From Nitrososphaerota archaeon (GTDB taxonomy: Archaea; Thermoproteota; Bathyarchaeia; Bathyarchaeales; Bathycorpusculaceae), in the NCBI GenBank assembly GCA_031274765.1, contig JAISPR010000153.1, positions 62,001-126,000 on the forward strand: a DNA stretch of 64,000 nucleotides, in the 5' to 3' direction. The notes below the pieces were generated by a model. That model saw nothing but the letters and a program-made list of their open reading frames with translations. It searched no databases and was not told the origin of the DNA. Shown here in pieces: positions 47,730-58,624 of this stretch. Position numbers and translations under genes: made by a program. Every line of letters begins with the position of its first letter. Position 1 is the first letter of the stretch.

Positions 47730-48071
47730 TTATTTATGCTGAAACGCCGTTGCAATGGCTATAACCACAATGATTAGCAATATAACAATTACTGAATAGA
47801 TCCAATTGATTGCAAAAACTGCCCATGCACCACCCACAGCAAGTGTAATCAAACCAAACACAACAGTACTAAAGCTACTACGCTCATACCGTTCGAGCTT
47901 ATTTGTACGCATGACACCAAGAACAATCAACCACAAACCACAAAACACAGCCACCACTGGCACAATCAGTATCCAATTGATAATCCCTATAACATAGAGT
48001 AGTATAGCAATTGTGACGGCAAGAAAAAAAATGCCGATGGTTAACAGAGTACGCTTTTGTTCAGTGCCCAT
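47730..48071 (-). CDS. Small multi-TM membrane protein
   Basis: 113-aa hydrophobic ORF, downstream of the SPFH gene on the same strand. Confidence 0.75.
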   Translation of the reverse strand: MGTEQKRTLLTIGIFFLAVTIAILLYVIGIINWILIVPVVAVFCGLWLIVLGVMRTNKLERYERSSFSTVVFGLITLAVGGAWAVFAINWIYSVIVILLIIVVIAIATAFQHK

Positions 48072-48082
48072 ACTTTTGGCAC

Positions 48083-49060
48083 CTAACTGGTTTTATGTCC
48101 ACATTCGGGGCAGAATTTACTGTATACGGGGATAGCTTTATTGCAGTTAGGACAAATCATCGTCTGCTGGTTTGGCGGGGTGAGATTGGTTCCACAACTA
48201 GGGCAGAATTTACTGGTTGCGGGCACTTTTTCGCTGCATTTAGGACAGATAATTAGTGTCGCCGCAGGTGCTGCTTGTGGGACATTTTGTTGGTTCATGA
48301 TTTGGGGGATAAGTACCATGCCTGCGCCCATCGCGCCTGAGCCACCGCCTTTGCCAAGGGATTCTGCTGAGCTCTTTAGGGTTTCCATGCGTAATACGTC
48401 GCCGGCTGCGGTGTTGCCAGTTTTGAGCCAAAAGAGACGTTCTCGGTATTCGGGTGTAGTGTCGATGCCTTCAAAGCGAAGATCAGTGAGTTCTACGCCG
48501 ACGCGTTTGAAATAGTCAATAAGAGTATTTTTGACGATAATGGAAGTTTCGGTTAGGCGGGTGAATACGGATACAAGGTCGTAGTGACTGAGTTCGGTGA
48601 TGATTTTTTCATTGAGAAAGCCGCGGAGAAAGCCGTTGACGCTGTCGGTGGTGTAGACTTTTTGTCCACCGATGACTTCGTTAACAAACAGAGTGGGTTC
48701 AGCTACTTTGAACCAGAACTGTCCATATACCTGCAGAGGTGCAAGTTCGGTGGTCTGTGCACGTGTTCCCCATTTGCCAGCAAAGATTTTAGTACTGATG
48801 AACAATACGGTTGCTTTAAATGGTTTGTTACCGCCAAACCCGGCTATTCTTGTCAGTAAACCGGTGAATAGGGGCAGATTTAGGGTGGTTAGGGTGTGTC
48901 GACCGGCTTGGAATACGTCATAAGCCTTACCGTCACGGAAGAATACAGCAATCTCGTATTCGCGCACGATAAGTTGGGCACCCCAGGTTATGTCCTCTTT
49001 GGGGTAGCGCCAGACAATATCGTCTGCACCTGCGTTTGTCCATTCGATAACTTGCGGCAT
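48083..49060 (-). CDS. SPFH/virion-core-like protein (YdjI-type) with two C-terminal zinc ribbons
   Basis: N-terminal WRYPKEDITWGAQLIVREYEIAVFFRDGKAYDVFQAGRHTL and C-terminal CPKCSEKVPATSKFCPSCG, CPNCNKAIPVYSKFCPECG. Confidence 0.88.
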   Translation of the reverse strand: MPQVIEWTNAGADDIVWRYPKEDITWGAQLIVREYEIAVFFRDGKAYDVFQAGRHTLTTLNLPLFTGLLTRIAGFGGNKPFKATVLFISTKIFAGKWGTRAQTTELAPLQVYGQFWFKVAEPTLFVNEVIGGQKVYTTDSVNGFLRGFLNEKIITELSHYDLVSVFTRLTETSIIVKNTLIDYFKRVGVELTDLRFEGIDTTPEYRERLFWLKTGNTAAGDVLRMETLKSSAESLGKGGGSGAMGAGMVLIPQIMNQQNVPQAAPAATLIICPKCSEKVPATSKFCPSCGTNLTPPNQQTMICPNCNKAIPVYSKFCPECGHKTS

Positions 49061-49605
49061 TAGGCATGCACTCCTTTAATGACTTCTTGGCGTTTATCAA
49101 ATATGTCTTCGAGCAACTCAAATTTGTCTGTTACGGTTTGGATTTTTTCTTTGAGGTTGGTGTAGTCACCGTCTAGGAGCTGACTTTTTAGTGTGTCAAT
49201 TTGGTCGGTTAAGGTGTTGACACTGTCTATGAGTTGGGTGTCGTAGGCTATCATACGGTCAAGGTTTTCTTCTTTAATTTTAACTATATCAAAGAAACCA
49301 GCGTAACCATATGATGCGTGGTTAATTTTTTCGGTTATGCGATCCATTTTTGCAACTAAACGATCAATATCGGTTAAGACATCAAGGTATCGTTTATCGG
49401 TGATTTTTTGGGCTATTGCTCTAGCAGTGTTTTTTCCTCGGGACAGTTTGAGCACAAGATGCGTGCGGAGTAACTTGTCAGACTCTCGTCGGAGTTCTTT
49501 TTCTTTGTAGCCGCGGAAACCAGGAAGCGCAGCAACTATACGCTCGGAAAGCCGCATTTGGCTTTTCGCTTGGGTATATCCATCTTTATTTTCGCTTATT
49601 TCCAC
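49060..49605 (-). CDS. Coiled-coil hypothetical protein, coupled to the SPFH gene
   Basis: 181-aa helical ORF sharing a base with the SPFH gene start (49060). Confidence 0.75.
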   Translation of the reverse strand: MEISENKDGYTQAKSQMRLSERIVAALPGFRGYKEKELRRESDKLLRTHLVLKLSRGKNTARAIAQKITDKRYLDVLTDIDRLVAKMDRITEKINHASYGYAGFFDIVKIKEENLDRMIAYDTQLIDSVNTLTDQIDTLKSQLLDGDYTNLKEKIQTVTDKFELLEDIFDKRQEVIKGVHA

Positions 49606-49657
49606 TTCCTCCTATGTTTTCAATGCGTTATAAAAAACGCTCGCATTTAAAGGTTGG

Positions 49658-50401
49658 CTAGAATTTACGGTTGGGAATGTCACCCCTAAGGGTCATGCCT
49701 TTTGCTCCATCAAGAATTATCTGATAAATGTTACCCTTGTACTCATATTTGATAAACCATACCGGTGCATGTAGATACACCATTTGGTTTAGTGTTATAG
49801 TGGTGGAAGCTTCTATAATACGGTCGATGTCTTGCTGGAGTAGAAAACGATGATGGGCATCAATCTGCTGACGGGCAACTGTTAACACTTGATCTCGTTC
49901 CATCTCGCTGTTTAAGAGCTTGGCGAACCCTTCGATTTTGCGAAAATCGTAGGGCACTTTGCCGGCCAAGGGAACGTCGTAGGCACGCGTGGGGAAATCT
50001 GAAGCTTGTCTTGCCAGCACAAGCCAGTTGTATTCTTTTTTGATTTCGCCTTCTTTAACTATCGGTGGGGCGATGCGTTCAAAGATACCTTTGTATTTGG
50101 TTGAGGCTTCTACGGATACTATCCAAAACGGCAAGTAGGTAAGGTTTTTTTCGGTAATTTTGGATTTTTTAGCCAAGTCCGCGGGTTTCATAAAGCCTGA
50201 ACGCATCCAGTCGCGCACTAAATTCTCCATCTGTTCGAGGCTGTAGTTATTGGGAAGAACGGAATGTTCAAAGTTGAATGCTTTCCCAGTTTCTATAACA
50301 GTTGTGAAACCACAGTATTTGCAGGTCGCTATAATTTCGCCTGCTTTAAACTCTACTGGTGCACCGCAATGTGAACAGCCGATATTTTGGGCCACTGCCA
50401 T
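49658..50401 (-). CDS. Zinc-ribbon protein of unknown function
   Basis: CSHCGAPVEFKAGEIIATCKYCGFTTVIETGKAF followed by a globular region. Confidence 0.8.
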   Translation of the reverse strand: MAVAQNIGCSHCGAPVEFKAGEIIATCKYCGFTTVIETGKAFNFEHSVLPNNYSLEQMENLVRDWMRSGFMKPADLAKKSKITEKNLTYLPFWIVSVEASTKYKGIFERIAPPIVKEGEIKKEYNWLVLARQASDFPTRAYDVPLAGKVPYDFRKIEGFAKLLNSEMERDQVLTVARQQIDAHHRFLLQQDIDRIIEASTTITLNQMVYLHAPVWFIKYEYKGNIYQIILDGAKGMTLRGDIPNRKF

Positions 50402-50409
50402 TTGTGTAT

Positions 50410-51792
50410 TTACACCTTTAGTTTTTCTCGTTTGAGGATTTCTCGGGCAACAATAACGCCAGACGCGGAAGCCTGAATTAAGCCTCGGGTAACGCCGGCG
50501 CCGTCACCGATTGTGAACATGTTTTGGATTCGGCTTTCTAAGGCGTGGTTTAGTTGCAGGTGAGATGAATAAAATTTGACTTCAACGCCGTAGAGTAGAG
50601 TCTCGGGTGATGCCACGCCAGGAACAATTTTGTCGAGGGCTTCGAGCATTTCGCGGATGTCGGTTAGATAGCGGTAGGGCAAAACAAAACTGAGATCGCC
50701 AGGGGTGGCGTTTTTGAGAGTGGGCGTGACAACGCTGTGAGCTATGCGTTCTGTTGTACTGCGTCGGCCATGGTTGAGATCGCCAAGGCGCTGGACCATG
50801 ACCCCGCCGCTAAGTAAGTTACTGAGCCGCGCGATGTATTTACCGTATGCAATGGGTTCTTTGAAGGGTTCTGTGAACTGGGTACTGACTAAAACTGCAA
50901 AGTTGGTGTTAGCAGTTTTGGTTTCTGCTTGGCTACCGCCGTTGACGGTTAAGACGCCGTCGTAGGATTCGGTGGTGACTTCGCCATAGGGAGAAACACA
51001 AAAAGTACGGACTTGATCATCAAAGGAACGAGAAAAGTAAACCAATTTTGGTTCATAGAGAATTTTGGTTAGTTTCTCCATCACAGAAGCTATCAATTCG
51101 ACACGAACACCGATATCCACGGGGTTATTGACGGTTTTTAAGCCACGGATTTGTGCTTCGGTTTGTAGCCACTCAGCACCGCTTCTGCCGGGTGCAATGA
51201 TTACGTATTTAGAAAGAATTTTTTCGCCGTTCACGGTTTCAACGCCTTGAATGGTGTTGTTTTCGGCGATTAGACCTTTTACTTCGGTTTTAGGCATAAA
51301 TGTGATTTTGCTATCAAGGTATTCGCGCATACGTTTGAGGGTTTCTAGGCAACGATCAGTGCCCATGTGGCGGACTTCTTGTTTGATGAGTTTTAAACCT
51401 ACTAATGATGCTTGACGCTCGATTTCATCGACTTGTTTGCTGGCTACACCGTAGACTTCTTTGCTGGCTCCGAATTTGAGGTAGATTTCGTCACAGTATT
51501 TGACGAGTTCTTGTAGTTCTTTAGTGGAGACGTATTGGTTTAGCCATCCGCCGACTTCGGTGGATAGGGTGAGTTTGCCATCACTATATGCACCTGCGCC
51601 ACCCCAACCTGAGAGTACTGCGCAGGGTTCACAGTTAACGCATTCAAAGCCGCGTTTTGAGGGGCATTTGCGTTTGTCAATATCTGTACCTCTGTCGATA
51701 ACAAGGACATTAAGGGGTGTATGTTCGGTTAGTTCTAATGCTGAAAAGATGCCTGCGGGGCCTGCGCCCACGATGATTACGTCATATTTCAA
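50410..51792 (-). CDS. NAD(P)/FAD-dependent oxidoreductase
   Basis: DVIIVGAGPAGIFSALEL (Rossmann), MFTIGDGAGVTRGLIQASASGVIVAREIL. Confidence 0.9.
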   Translation of the reverse strand: MKYDVIIVGAGPAGIFSALELTEHTPLNVLVIDRGTDIDKRKCPSKRGFECVNCEPCAVLSGWGGAGAYSDGKLTLSTEVGGWLNQYVSTKELQELVKYCDEIYLKFGASKEVYGVASKQVDEIERQASLVGLKLIKQEVRHMGTDRCLETLKRMREYLDSKITFMPKTEVKGLIAENNTIQGVETVNGEKILSKYVIIAPGRSGAEWLQTEAQIRGLKTVNNPVDIGVRVELIASVMEKLTKILYEPKLVYFSRSFDDQVRTFCVSPYGEVTTESYDGVLTVNGGSQAETKTANTNFAVLVSTQFTEPFKEPIAYGKYIARLSNLLSGGVMVQRLGDLNHGRRSTTERIAHSVVTPTLKNATPGDLSFVLPYRYLTDIREMLEALDKIVPGVASPETLLYGVEVKFYSSHLQLNHALESRIQNMFTIGDGAGVTRGLIQASASGVIVAREILKREKLKV

Positions 51793-51953
51793 AGACTAAT
51801 ATCCCTCGGGAACCCAGATGTAGATACAACAGCTCACATATAACTGTTAGCGCCTTTTGGGTCTGGTTAAACTGGGGTAGGCGGCGTGTTTTAAGGGATA
51901 CATAGTTACAAACATTTAATATCTAACAGGTTCTTTTTATCACGGGATGAGTT

Positions 51954-52415
51954 ATGGTAAAAGATAAAAGTCTTGAAGGTATGGATGACTTAATCAGTGA
52001 CTTCAATCGTTTTTACATCCTTACCCTGCTTTACAAAGGCCCTATTCACGGCTACAGCATAATTATCCAATTTAAGTGTCGAATTGGAAAAGAAATCAGC
52101 CCCAGTCTTGTTTATCCTTTCCTCCAACAGCTCGAAGAAAAAGGTTATGTTAAACATACTGCAGAATTGGTAGAAGATAAGAAACGTAAAAATTTTGAGC
52201 TGACTAAAACAGGCAAAGAGTGTTGCACAACCCTTTTTAAACGCTTCACTGAGCTGGTTTCTACGGCTATTGAATCAAGTATCTATGCGTGTGATCACTG
52301 CAACTGTAAAATCTATGAAAGCGCTTATCGTGAAACCATTGACTGTATCGAGATGACGTTTTGTTGTATACACTGTGCACAGTCATACAAGCAATCTAAA
52401 ACCATCAACATGTAA
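51954..52415 (+). CDS. PadR-like winged-helix regulator with C-terminal TRASH-like Cys cluster
   Basis: FYILTLLYKGPIHGYSIIIQ...SLVYPFLQQLEEKGYV; C-terminal CDHCNCKIYES...MTFCCIHCAQSY. Confidence 0.85.
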   Translation: MVKDKSLEGMDDLISDFNRFYILTLLYKGPIHGYSIIIQFKCRIGKEISPSLVYPFLQQLEEKGYVKHTAELVEDKKRKNFELTKTGKECCTTLFKRFTELVSTAIESSIYACDHCNCKIYESAYRETIDCIEMTFCCIHCAQSYKQSKTINM

Positions 52416-52493
52416 ACAATTTCCTAAAGTCAGGCTATGTAGCAGTTGTGTAGTCTGAAATTTTTTTTGTTTTATTGTTTTAGTAAATTTATA

Positions 52494-52655
52494 GTTACTA
52501 CTCAGCAGGGGCATATAGCACCATTTTTCATTCGTAAACAGCTATGTATAGCGGTTTTTCTGCAAAATTGTGGTATGAAATAAGGGAAATAAGAATAACG
52601 TTAGTGCTATTTTGCGGTAAAAACATTACTATAATGGGACTGCTGAGTAGTAACG
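52494..52655 (-). repeat. MITE-like element family IV, inverted copy
   Basis: GTTACTACTCAGCAGGGGCATATAG...GGGACTGCTGAGTAGTAACG; flanks ATTTATA on both sides. Confidence 0.85.
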
Positions 52656-52869
52656 ATTTATACGCTTTTGTATTGTTTTTTAATATTATCTGTATAAAAA
52701 AGTGCAATGTGCTGTGCTGTTTGTTTGGTGCAGTATAAACTTGAATTAGAAGATTAGGTTCCGTCTTTATTAACAGGTTAACAAAAGAAACAGGTAAAAC
52801 AAGTTGCCATTAAAGACAGATTTATTTTGTAAAGGCGTATAGAAAAATAGAGTAACTTGATACTCGGCA

Positions 52870-53148
52870 TTAATCTTTAATGGCTTCTATGAAACTCATA
52901 ACATTCCAGAGTTTAACTCTTGTATAGGGCGGCATATTAGGATCTTGGAGTATCTCATCCAACAATGCAACTGCATTTGAGGCCTTCACCGCTGGCGTAT
53001 ATTCATCACTTTGTAGAGCGTTCATAGCGTCTTTAGCGCTTCGACGTATATTACGCGGCGTCGTACTGTCTTCTGAGACTTCACCGAGCACCACCAGTGC
53101 TTGCTTAATTTTTGCTTCATATTCTTCAGTTTTCTTCTTACGCACCAT
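52870..53148 (-). CDS. UPF0147 family protein
   Basis: LVVLGEVSEDSTTPRNIRRSAKDAMNAL...ALLDEILQDPNMPPYTRVKLWNVMSFIE. Confidence 0.9.
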   Translation of the reverse strand: MVRKKKTEEYEAKIKQALVVLGEVSEDSTTPRNIRRSAKDAMNALQSDEYTPAVKASNAVALLDEILQDPNMPPYTRVKLWNVMSFIEAIKD

Positions 53149-53226
53149 AGATGGACCCTCGATTTTCTATATCTCCGCAGTAATCAAGTTATATATGTAT
53201 TTATACGTATTTACTCTGGGTTTAAC

Positions 53227-53598
53227 ATGCAACAAGATAGAGAAAACAATCCAATCAAACGTATGGCAGAGTTACTACGACAGGGTGCCACTTTAACTGA
53301 TCTCTCCTGCCCAGCCTGTGCATCACCACTGTTTCGACTAAAAGAGGGCATGCTCTGGTGTGCAAAAGATGAAAAAAAAGTAGTCATAGTCAAAGAAGGC
53401 GAAGAACCACCCAAACAAAACACCACAACACAAAACAACGGTGCCTACGATAAACTTGAAACCGTTTTAATGGCTAAAATCACAGACATACAAAACAAAA
53501 TCGAAACAACCCAAGATATAGATGAACTACAAAAACTTACCCTCGCACTAAGTGAACTGTTAAATAACGTTGAAAAAATCAAAAAAATGAAGGCTTAA
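53227..53598 (+). CDS. Sjogren's syndrome/scleroderma autoantigen 1 (ZNRD2)-like zinc-ribbon protein
   Basis: MAELLRQGATLTDLSCPACASPLFRLKEGMLWCAKDEKKVVIV. ATG at 53227 preferred over the ORF-track start. Confidence 0.88.
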   Translation: MQQDRENNPIKRMAELLRQGATLTDLSCPACASPLFRLKEGMLWCAKDEKKVVIVKEGEEPPKQNTTTQNNGAYDKLETVLMAKITDIQNKIETTQDIDELQKLTLALSELLNNVEKIKKMKA

Positions 53599-53605
53599 AC
53601 ACCAC

Positions 53606-54115
53606 TTGACACTTGGGGTCTACAATAATTTTCCCGTAAATGTTCACCATACTGAAAGCTATCCTTGTACAGTTTCAAACCGGAAGCTTCAACAACAATT
53701 GATCCAGTTTTTTGGCAAAGTAAACCGTCAAAAATTTAGTTTTGAAGAAGTCACCATTCCAACGGTCCCAAACAGCAGAGTTATCTTTGAGTTTGGGCTA
53801 GCAGAAACAGACGGCTTCACCTTTCTCAATGAAGCCCACACCAAAAAAGCTCTCGAATATGTCACAAAAAGTCATGTTCAAATATTGGATTTCTTCTGTG
53901 CAATATGCTACTACAAAAACAGTTATGAAAAATGGCAAGCACTAAAATTTGATTACTATATGCTGCGAATACTGTTTGGGAAAGGAACAATTGAGTTGCA
54001 AATTTACCACGAACGGGGCCCCCGTTATCTCTCCCCACAAGATTTAGCAGAATTCTCAATAAATAGTCTCAACAACGCAAATCACAAAACCTTCAAAAAA
54101 TCAAACCCCGCCTGA
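53606..54115 (+). CDS. Hypothetical protein
   Basis: 169-aa ORF between same-strand genes, little intergenic space. Confidence 0.55.
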   Translation: MTLGVYNNFPVNVHHTESYPCTVSNRKLQQQLIQFFGKVNRQKFSFEEVTIPTVPNSRVIFEFGLAETDGFTFLNEAHTKKALEYVTKSHVQILDFFCAICYYKNSYEKWQALKFDYYMLRILFGKGTIELQIYHERGPRYLSPQDLAEFSINSLNNANHKTFKKSNPA

Positions 54116-54212
54116 CAATCAAATGCAATCAGCTATTATGCATCTATAGCCGAAAACTATTTTACCCACTAAGAACAAAAAACAAAAAATATAGCACCGG
54201 AGACACCAAAAA

Positions 54213-55172
54213 ATGGCATCAATCGAAGTAGGGGGATTAAAAAAATACTACGGTAACCTCAAAGCCGTTGATGGTATCTCCTTTAGTGTTAAAAAAGGCG
54301 AAGTTTTCGGATTACTAGGACCAAACGGCGCAGGCAAAACCACTACTATCGAAATCATGGAAGGCCTACGCGAACGCGACAGCGGCGATGTCAAAATCCT
54401 GGGTTTTGATCCTTGGAAAAACGGATATGAATTACACAAAAAAATTGGCGTCATCCCACAAAATTTTACCTTCTTTGAAAAAACATCCCCAAAAGAAGCC
54501 ATAAACTACTACGCTGACCTTTTTGACGTTAAAGTAAACGCTGACATTATCCTACGAGAAGTGCTCCTCGAAGACATGGCAAACCACAACTTTGAAAACC
54601 TCAGCGGCGGACAAAAACAAAAAACCGGCTTAGCCCTCGCACTGGTAAATCAACCAGAACTACTTTTCCTTGACGAACCCACCACAGGTTTAGACCCAAA
54701 CGCACGCCGAGCCATCTGGGAAGTCATCCGCAGATTAAAAGCTAAAGGCAAAACCATCATCTTAACCACTCACTATCTCGACGAAGCCCAACAACTCTCA
54801 GACCGAGTTGCCATCATGGACCATGGACACATCGTTGCCAGCGGTACAACCCAAGAAATTATTCATCAACACGGCTCAGGCGAACGTCTAGAAATGCAGG
54901 GCAAACAACAGCTTGCGGCATACATCAAAGAAAACACAGAACTACAAGTAGAATACAACCCATTAAACAACCTAATCACTATACCAATCAAAAAAAGAAT
55001 TGATACGTTAGCAGCTTTGGCAGCAGCAGAACAATCAGGATTGGAATGGAACAATATTCAAACCCGCCAGGACAGCTTAGACGACGTGTTTATTAAACTC
55101 ATTCAAAAACCCCTCGACGACCAAGAAGAATCAAAGCTAGAACCCCAAACAAACAAAAAACGGGGACATTAA
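54213..55172 (+). CDS. ABC transporter ATP-binding protein
   Basis: LLGPNGAGKTTTIEIMEGL, LSGGQKQKTGLALALVNQPELLFLDEPTTGLDP. Confidence 0.96.
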   Translation: MASIEVGGLKKYYGNLKAVDGISFSVKKGEVFGLLGPNGAGKTTTIEIMEGLRERDSGDVKILGFDPWKNGYELHKKIGVIPQNFTFFEKTSPKEAINYYADLFDVKVNADIILREVLLEDMANHNFENLSGGQKQKTGLALALVNQPELLFLDEPTTGLDPNARRAIWEVIRRLKAKGKTIILTTHYLDEAQQLSDRVAIMDHGHIVASGTTQEIIHQHGSGERLEMQGKQQLAAYIKENTELQVEYNPLNNLITIPIKKRIDTLAALAAAEQSGLEWNNIQTRQDSLDDVFIKLIQKPLDDQEESKLEPQTNKKRGH

Positions 55173-55173
55173 T

Positions 55174-56280
55174 ATGATAAGTGCAAAACGTATCTATGCA
55201 GACTTTAAAGTATTTAGTATAGGATACCTTAGAAACAAATTTGGTTTATTTTTTGGTTTAATCTTTCCTGTGGTATTGATTTTAATTTTTGGAGCCATTT
55301 TTTCGGGCGGTGGAAGTGAAACAATTAACGTTTATGCCCAAAACCAAGATACCGGAGGTTTGGGACAAAACATAGGTGACAGTTTTCTCACGGCACTAAA
55401 CACATCCACCACTATAAGAGTTGTCACGACTAATATGTCAGAGAATTTTGCGGATTTTCTAGCAACTAACTCGGCATCAGACGGCATATTTATCCCATCA
55501 AATTTTTCATCAGAATACATGATGGGAAATCAAGTCAATATCACTGTCTATGGCAATCCAGCATCGAGCACAAGTGGAATAGTTACCGGCACAGTCAGTG
55601 GATATGCCAACTATTTCAATCTCCAACGCTTCAATGGAACTGTAGTCGTAGGCTTAACCTCAGCGACTATTAACACCCAACAAACTAATTATATAGATTT
55701 TTTGATTCCAGGCTTAATTGGCTTTTCCATCCTCACAAGTCCCATGTTTTCATTAGTTAACATATCTAGTGAATACAAGAAAGTTAAACTCTTCAAGCAA
55801 CTCTCCCTCACTCCGCTGACCAAGATGGAGTGGCTCGCATCCAAGGTGCTCTTCTATATTCTGCTAAGTGCCGCAGGCTTTCTATTGATGGTTGGAGTGG
55901 GTATTTTTGCCTTTGGAGCGCATGTCACACTGTCACTATGGTTGATACCCTTTCTAATATTGGGGCCCATACTCTTTGCGGCATTGGGTATGCTAGTTGG
56001 GACCGTAACTAAAAATCCTGAAACTGCAGGTGTCATTGGTAACCTTGTAACGTTTCCCATGATGTTTCTGGCAGGTACCTTTTTCCCCATCAGCACCATG
56101 CCTATATATTTGCAGACCGTTGCTCGGGTATTGCCGCTTTTCTATGTTACAGAAGGCCTAAACAATGTCATGGTCTACAACAATATTTCTGCGGCGTTGG
56201 TTGATGTAGCGGTTCTAGGGGTTATAACACTGGTTATCTTTGTCTTAGCAGTGAAACTGTTTAAGTGGAGAGAAGACTAA
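55174..56280 (+). CDS. ABC-2 type transporter permease
   Basis: Six TM-like segments; VTFPMMFLAGTFFPISTMPIYLQ motif of ABC-2 permeases. Confidence 0.92.
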   Translation: MISAKRIYADFKVFSIGYLRNKFGLFFGLIFPVVLILIFGAIFSGGGSETINVYAQNQDTGGLGQNIGDSFLTALNTSTTIRVVTTNMSENFADFLATNSASDGIFIPSNFSSEYMMGNQVNITVYGNPASSTSGIVTGTVSGYANYFNLQRFNGTVVVGLTSATINTQQTNYIDFLIPGLIGFSILTSPMFSLVNISSEYKKVKLFKQLSLTPLTKMEWLASKVLFYILLSAAGFLLMVGVGIFAFGAHVTLSLWLIPFLILGPILFAALGMLVGTVTKNPETAGVIGNLVTFPMMFLAGTFFPISTMPIYLQTVARVLPLFYVTEGLNNVMVYNNISAALVDVAVLGVITLVIFVLAVKLFKWRED

Positions 56281-56357
56281 CCGTTCTTTTTATTGTGGGC
56301 ATACGATGTATTTGGTTTTGTTTGAAATTGGTTGTTCTGGTTTGCCGAGTCAGAGAT

Positions 56358-57401
56358 TTAGGGGTTGTTTTTCATTTGGTATTTTTGTTCGGGTGCAGTG
56401 AGGGTTATTTTTGTTCCTGACGACACTGGACCAGTCACCCAGACGTTTCCGCCGATAATCACATTGTCGCCCACCACAGTTTCGGCGCCCAAAAGTGTCG
56501 CACCGCTATAGATGACTACATTGTTGCCAATGGTTGGGTGTCGTTTGCGGCCTTTGATAATGTTGCCTTTTTCATCTTTGGGAAAACTCAATGCTCCAAG
56601 GGTCACGCCTTGATAGAGTTTGACATTGTCACCGATTTCTGCGGTTTCACCTATAACGACTCCAGATCCGTGGTCGATAAAAAAGTTTCGACCGATTTTT
56701 GCACCGGGGTGGATGTCAATGCCGGTTAAACTGTGCAGGTGTTCGCTCATGATACGAGGAATCAGAGGTACGCCGCTAAGATAGAGTTCGTGAGCTATGC
56801 GATAAGTTGTAATGGCTAAAACGCAAGGGTAGCTTAGGATGACTTCATCGGTGCTTACTGCAGCGGGATCACCACTGTATGCGGCTTGGATGTCGCCGCT
56901 GAGTTTACTTCGAATTTCAGGTAATTTTTCAAGTATTTCTCGGGCTACCACATTTGCTCGTTTCTGGCATAGATCCCGGGGACATTGGCTGATTTTTCTG
57001 CAGATGTATTTGAGACTTTTTTCGATTTCGTCAGTAAGACGTGTGTAAATTGAGGTTAGTTTAATACCTAAGTGGTATTTTATGTTGATTTTAGTTAGTT
57101 CTGAATCGCCAAGATAACCGGGGAAAAGGACGGTGAATAAATCTTCTAAAACTTCGATAACGATTTTTTTGCTGGGTAAATCGCGTCCTTCAAGGTGGAC
57201 CATGCCCCCGAATTTTTCGTAGTTGTCCATGAAATCATCGACTAGTTGGGGTATACCGCTTGCGGTCCAATTTTGTTCCACTGTGTGAGTGGTTTGCATC
57301 AGTGTGTCAAGCATGCGATCGGGATTCCAGCAGTCAACGTCTTTGTTGTGTTCTGTGCAGTCTTTGCATTCTTTAGATTGGGGGATATTATTAGTGGTCA
57401 T
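56358..57401 (-). CDS. Serine O-acetyltransferase (EpsC/CysE-like)
   Basis: [49 protein letters not shown]. Confidence 0.93.
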   Translation of the reverse strand: MTTNNIPQSKECKDCTEHNKDVDCWNPDRMLDTLMQTTHTVEQNWTASGIPQLVDDFMDNYEKFGGMVHLEGRDLPSKKIVIEVLEDLFTVLFPGYLGDSELTKINIKYHLGIKLTSIYTRLTDEIEKSLKYICRKISQCPRDLCQKRANVVAREILEKLPEIRSKLSGDIQAAYSGDPAAVSTDEVILSYPCVLAITTYRIAHELYLSGVPLIPRIMSEHLHSLTGIDIHPGAKIGRNFFIDHGSGVVIGETAEIGDNVKLYQGVTLGALSFPKDEKGNIIKGRKRHPTIGNNVVIYSGATLLGAETVVGDNVIIGGNVWVTGPVSSGTKITLTAPEQKYQMKNNP

Positions 57402-57491
57402 GTGGTTTCTTCCCTGTTCTCTGTATTGACAAGAGAGGAATATAAGAGAAGCGTCTGGTTAGAGGAAAAAATGTGATGTTTGTTGGAGGGG

Positions 57492-58412
57492 TTATTGGAA
57501 GAGTTCAGTGCTTAGGTAGCGTTCGCCTGTGTCGGGCAGGATAACTATGATGAGTTTGTTTTGGTTTTCGGGACGTTTGGCAACTTCGATGGCGGCCCAT
57601 GTTGCAGCACCCGCAGAGATGCCTACTAGCATACCTTCTTGTTTGGCTAATGCACGGGCAGTTTTTAGTGCGTCGTCGTCGGTTACTTTGATGATTTCGT
57701 CGACTTCGTCTAGTTTTAGGACTTCGGGTTTGAAGCCTGCGCCGATGCCTTGGATTTTGTGGGGGCCTCTTTTTCCGCCGCTAAGGACCGGTGATGTTGC
57801 GGGTTCTACTGCTATGGTTTTTAGAGTTGGTTTTTTGGATTTGATGTATTCGGATATACCGGTTAGGGTTCCGCCTGTGCCAACTCCTGCGATGAGGATG
57901 TCGATTTTGCCATCGGTGTCTGCCCAGATTTCGGGTCCGGTTGTTTCACGATGGATTTGGGGGTTTGCTGAGTTTTTGAATTGTTGGGGGATAAAACTGC
58001 CAGGTATGGAGGTTGCGAGTTCTTCGGCTTTTTTGATAGCTCCACCCATACCTTCGGGTCCAGGTGTGAGTACGAGTTGTGCGCCATATGCTTTGAGGAG
58101 ATTTTGGCGTTCTTTGCTCATGGTTTCAGGCATGGTTAGTATGAGTTTGTAGCCTTTGACTGCTGCGACCATGGCAAGTCCGATGCCGGTGTTTCCAGAG
58201 GTGGGTTCGATGATTGTTGCGCCGGGTTTGATTAACCCTTGAGTTTCAGCGGTTTCTATCATGCTTTTGCAGATTCGGTCTTTTATACTGCCGCTGGGGT
58301 TGAGGGATTCGAGTTTGCCTGCGACAATGGCGTTTGTGTTTTCGGTGAGTTTGTTTAGGCGTATGAGGGGAGTTTTGCCTATTGTGTCTAATATGGTGTT
58401 GTTTATTGTCAT
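57492..58412 (-). CDS. cysK: Cysteine synthase A (O-acetylserine sulfhydrylase)
   Basis: [51 protein letters not shown]. Confidence 0.95.
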   Translation of the reverse strand: MTINNTILDTIGKTPLIRLNKLTENTNAIVAGKLESLNPSGSIKDRICKSMIETAETQGLIKPGATIIEPTSGNTGIGLAMVAAVKGYKLILTMPETMSKERQNLLKAYGAQLVLTPGPEGMGGAIKKAEELATSIPGSFIPQQFKNSANPQIHRETTGPEIWADTDGKIDILIAGVGTGGTLTGISEYIKSKKPTLKTIAVEPATSPVLSGGKRGPHKIQGIGAGFKPEVLKLDEVDEIIKVTDDDALKTARALAKQEGMLVGISAGAATWAAIEVAKRPENQNKLIIVILPDTGERYLSTELFQ

Positions 58413-58624
58413 GTGTTTTCACACGTCATATAACGCTGTTATGGGAATATGTTTGCCAACTTAAAGCTTTTACGGAACACAAGAAAAGAATTCATGCGGC
58501 AAATAATTTATTCCAAACAAATTGTAACCCAGTGAGAACCAAATAACTCATGAACAAAATAGCTCATTAGAAAGATGCAGAATTTGAAACGACTTATAAG
58601 ATAGCAGGTTGTACAGAAACATGG

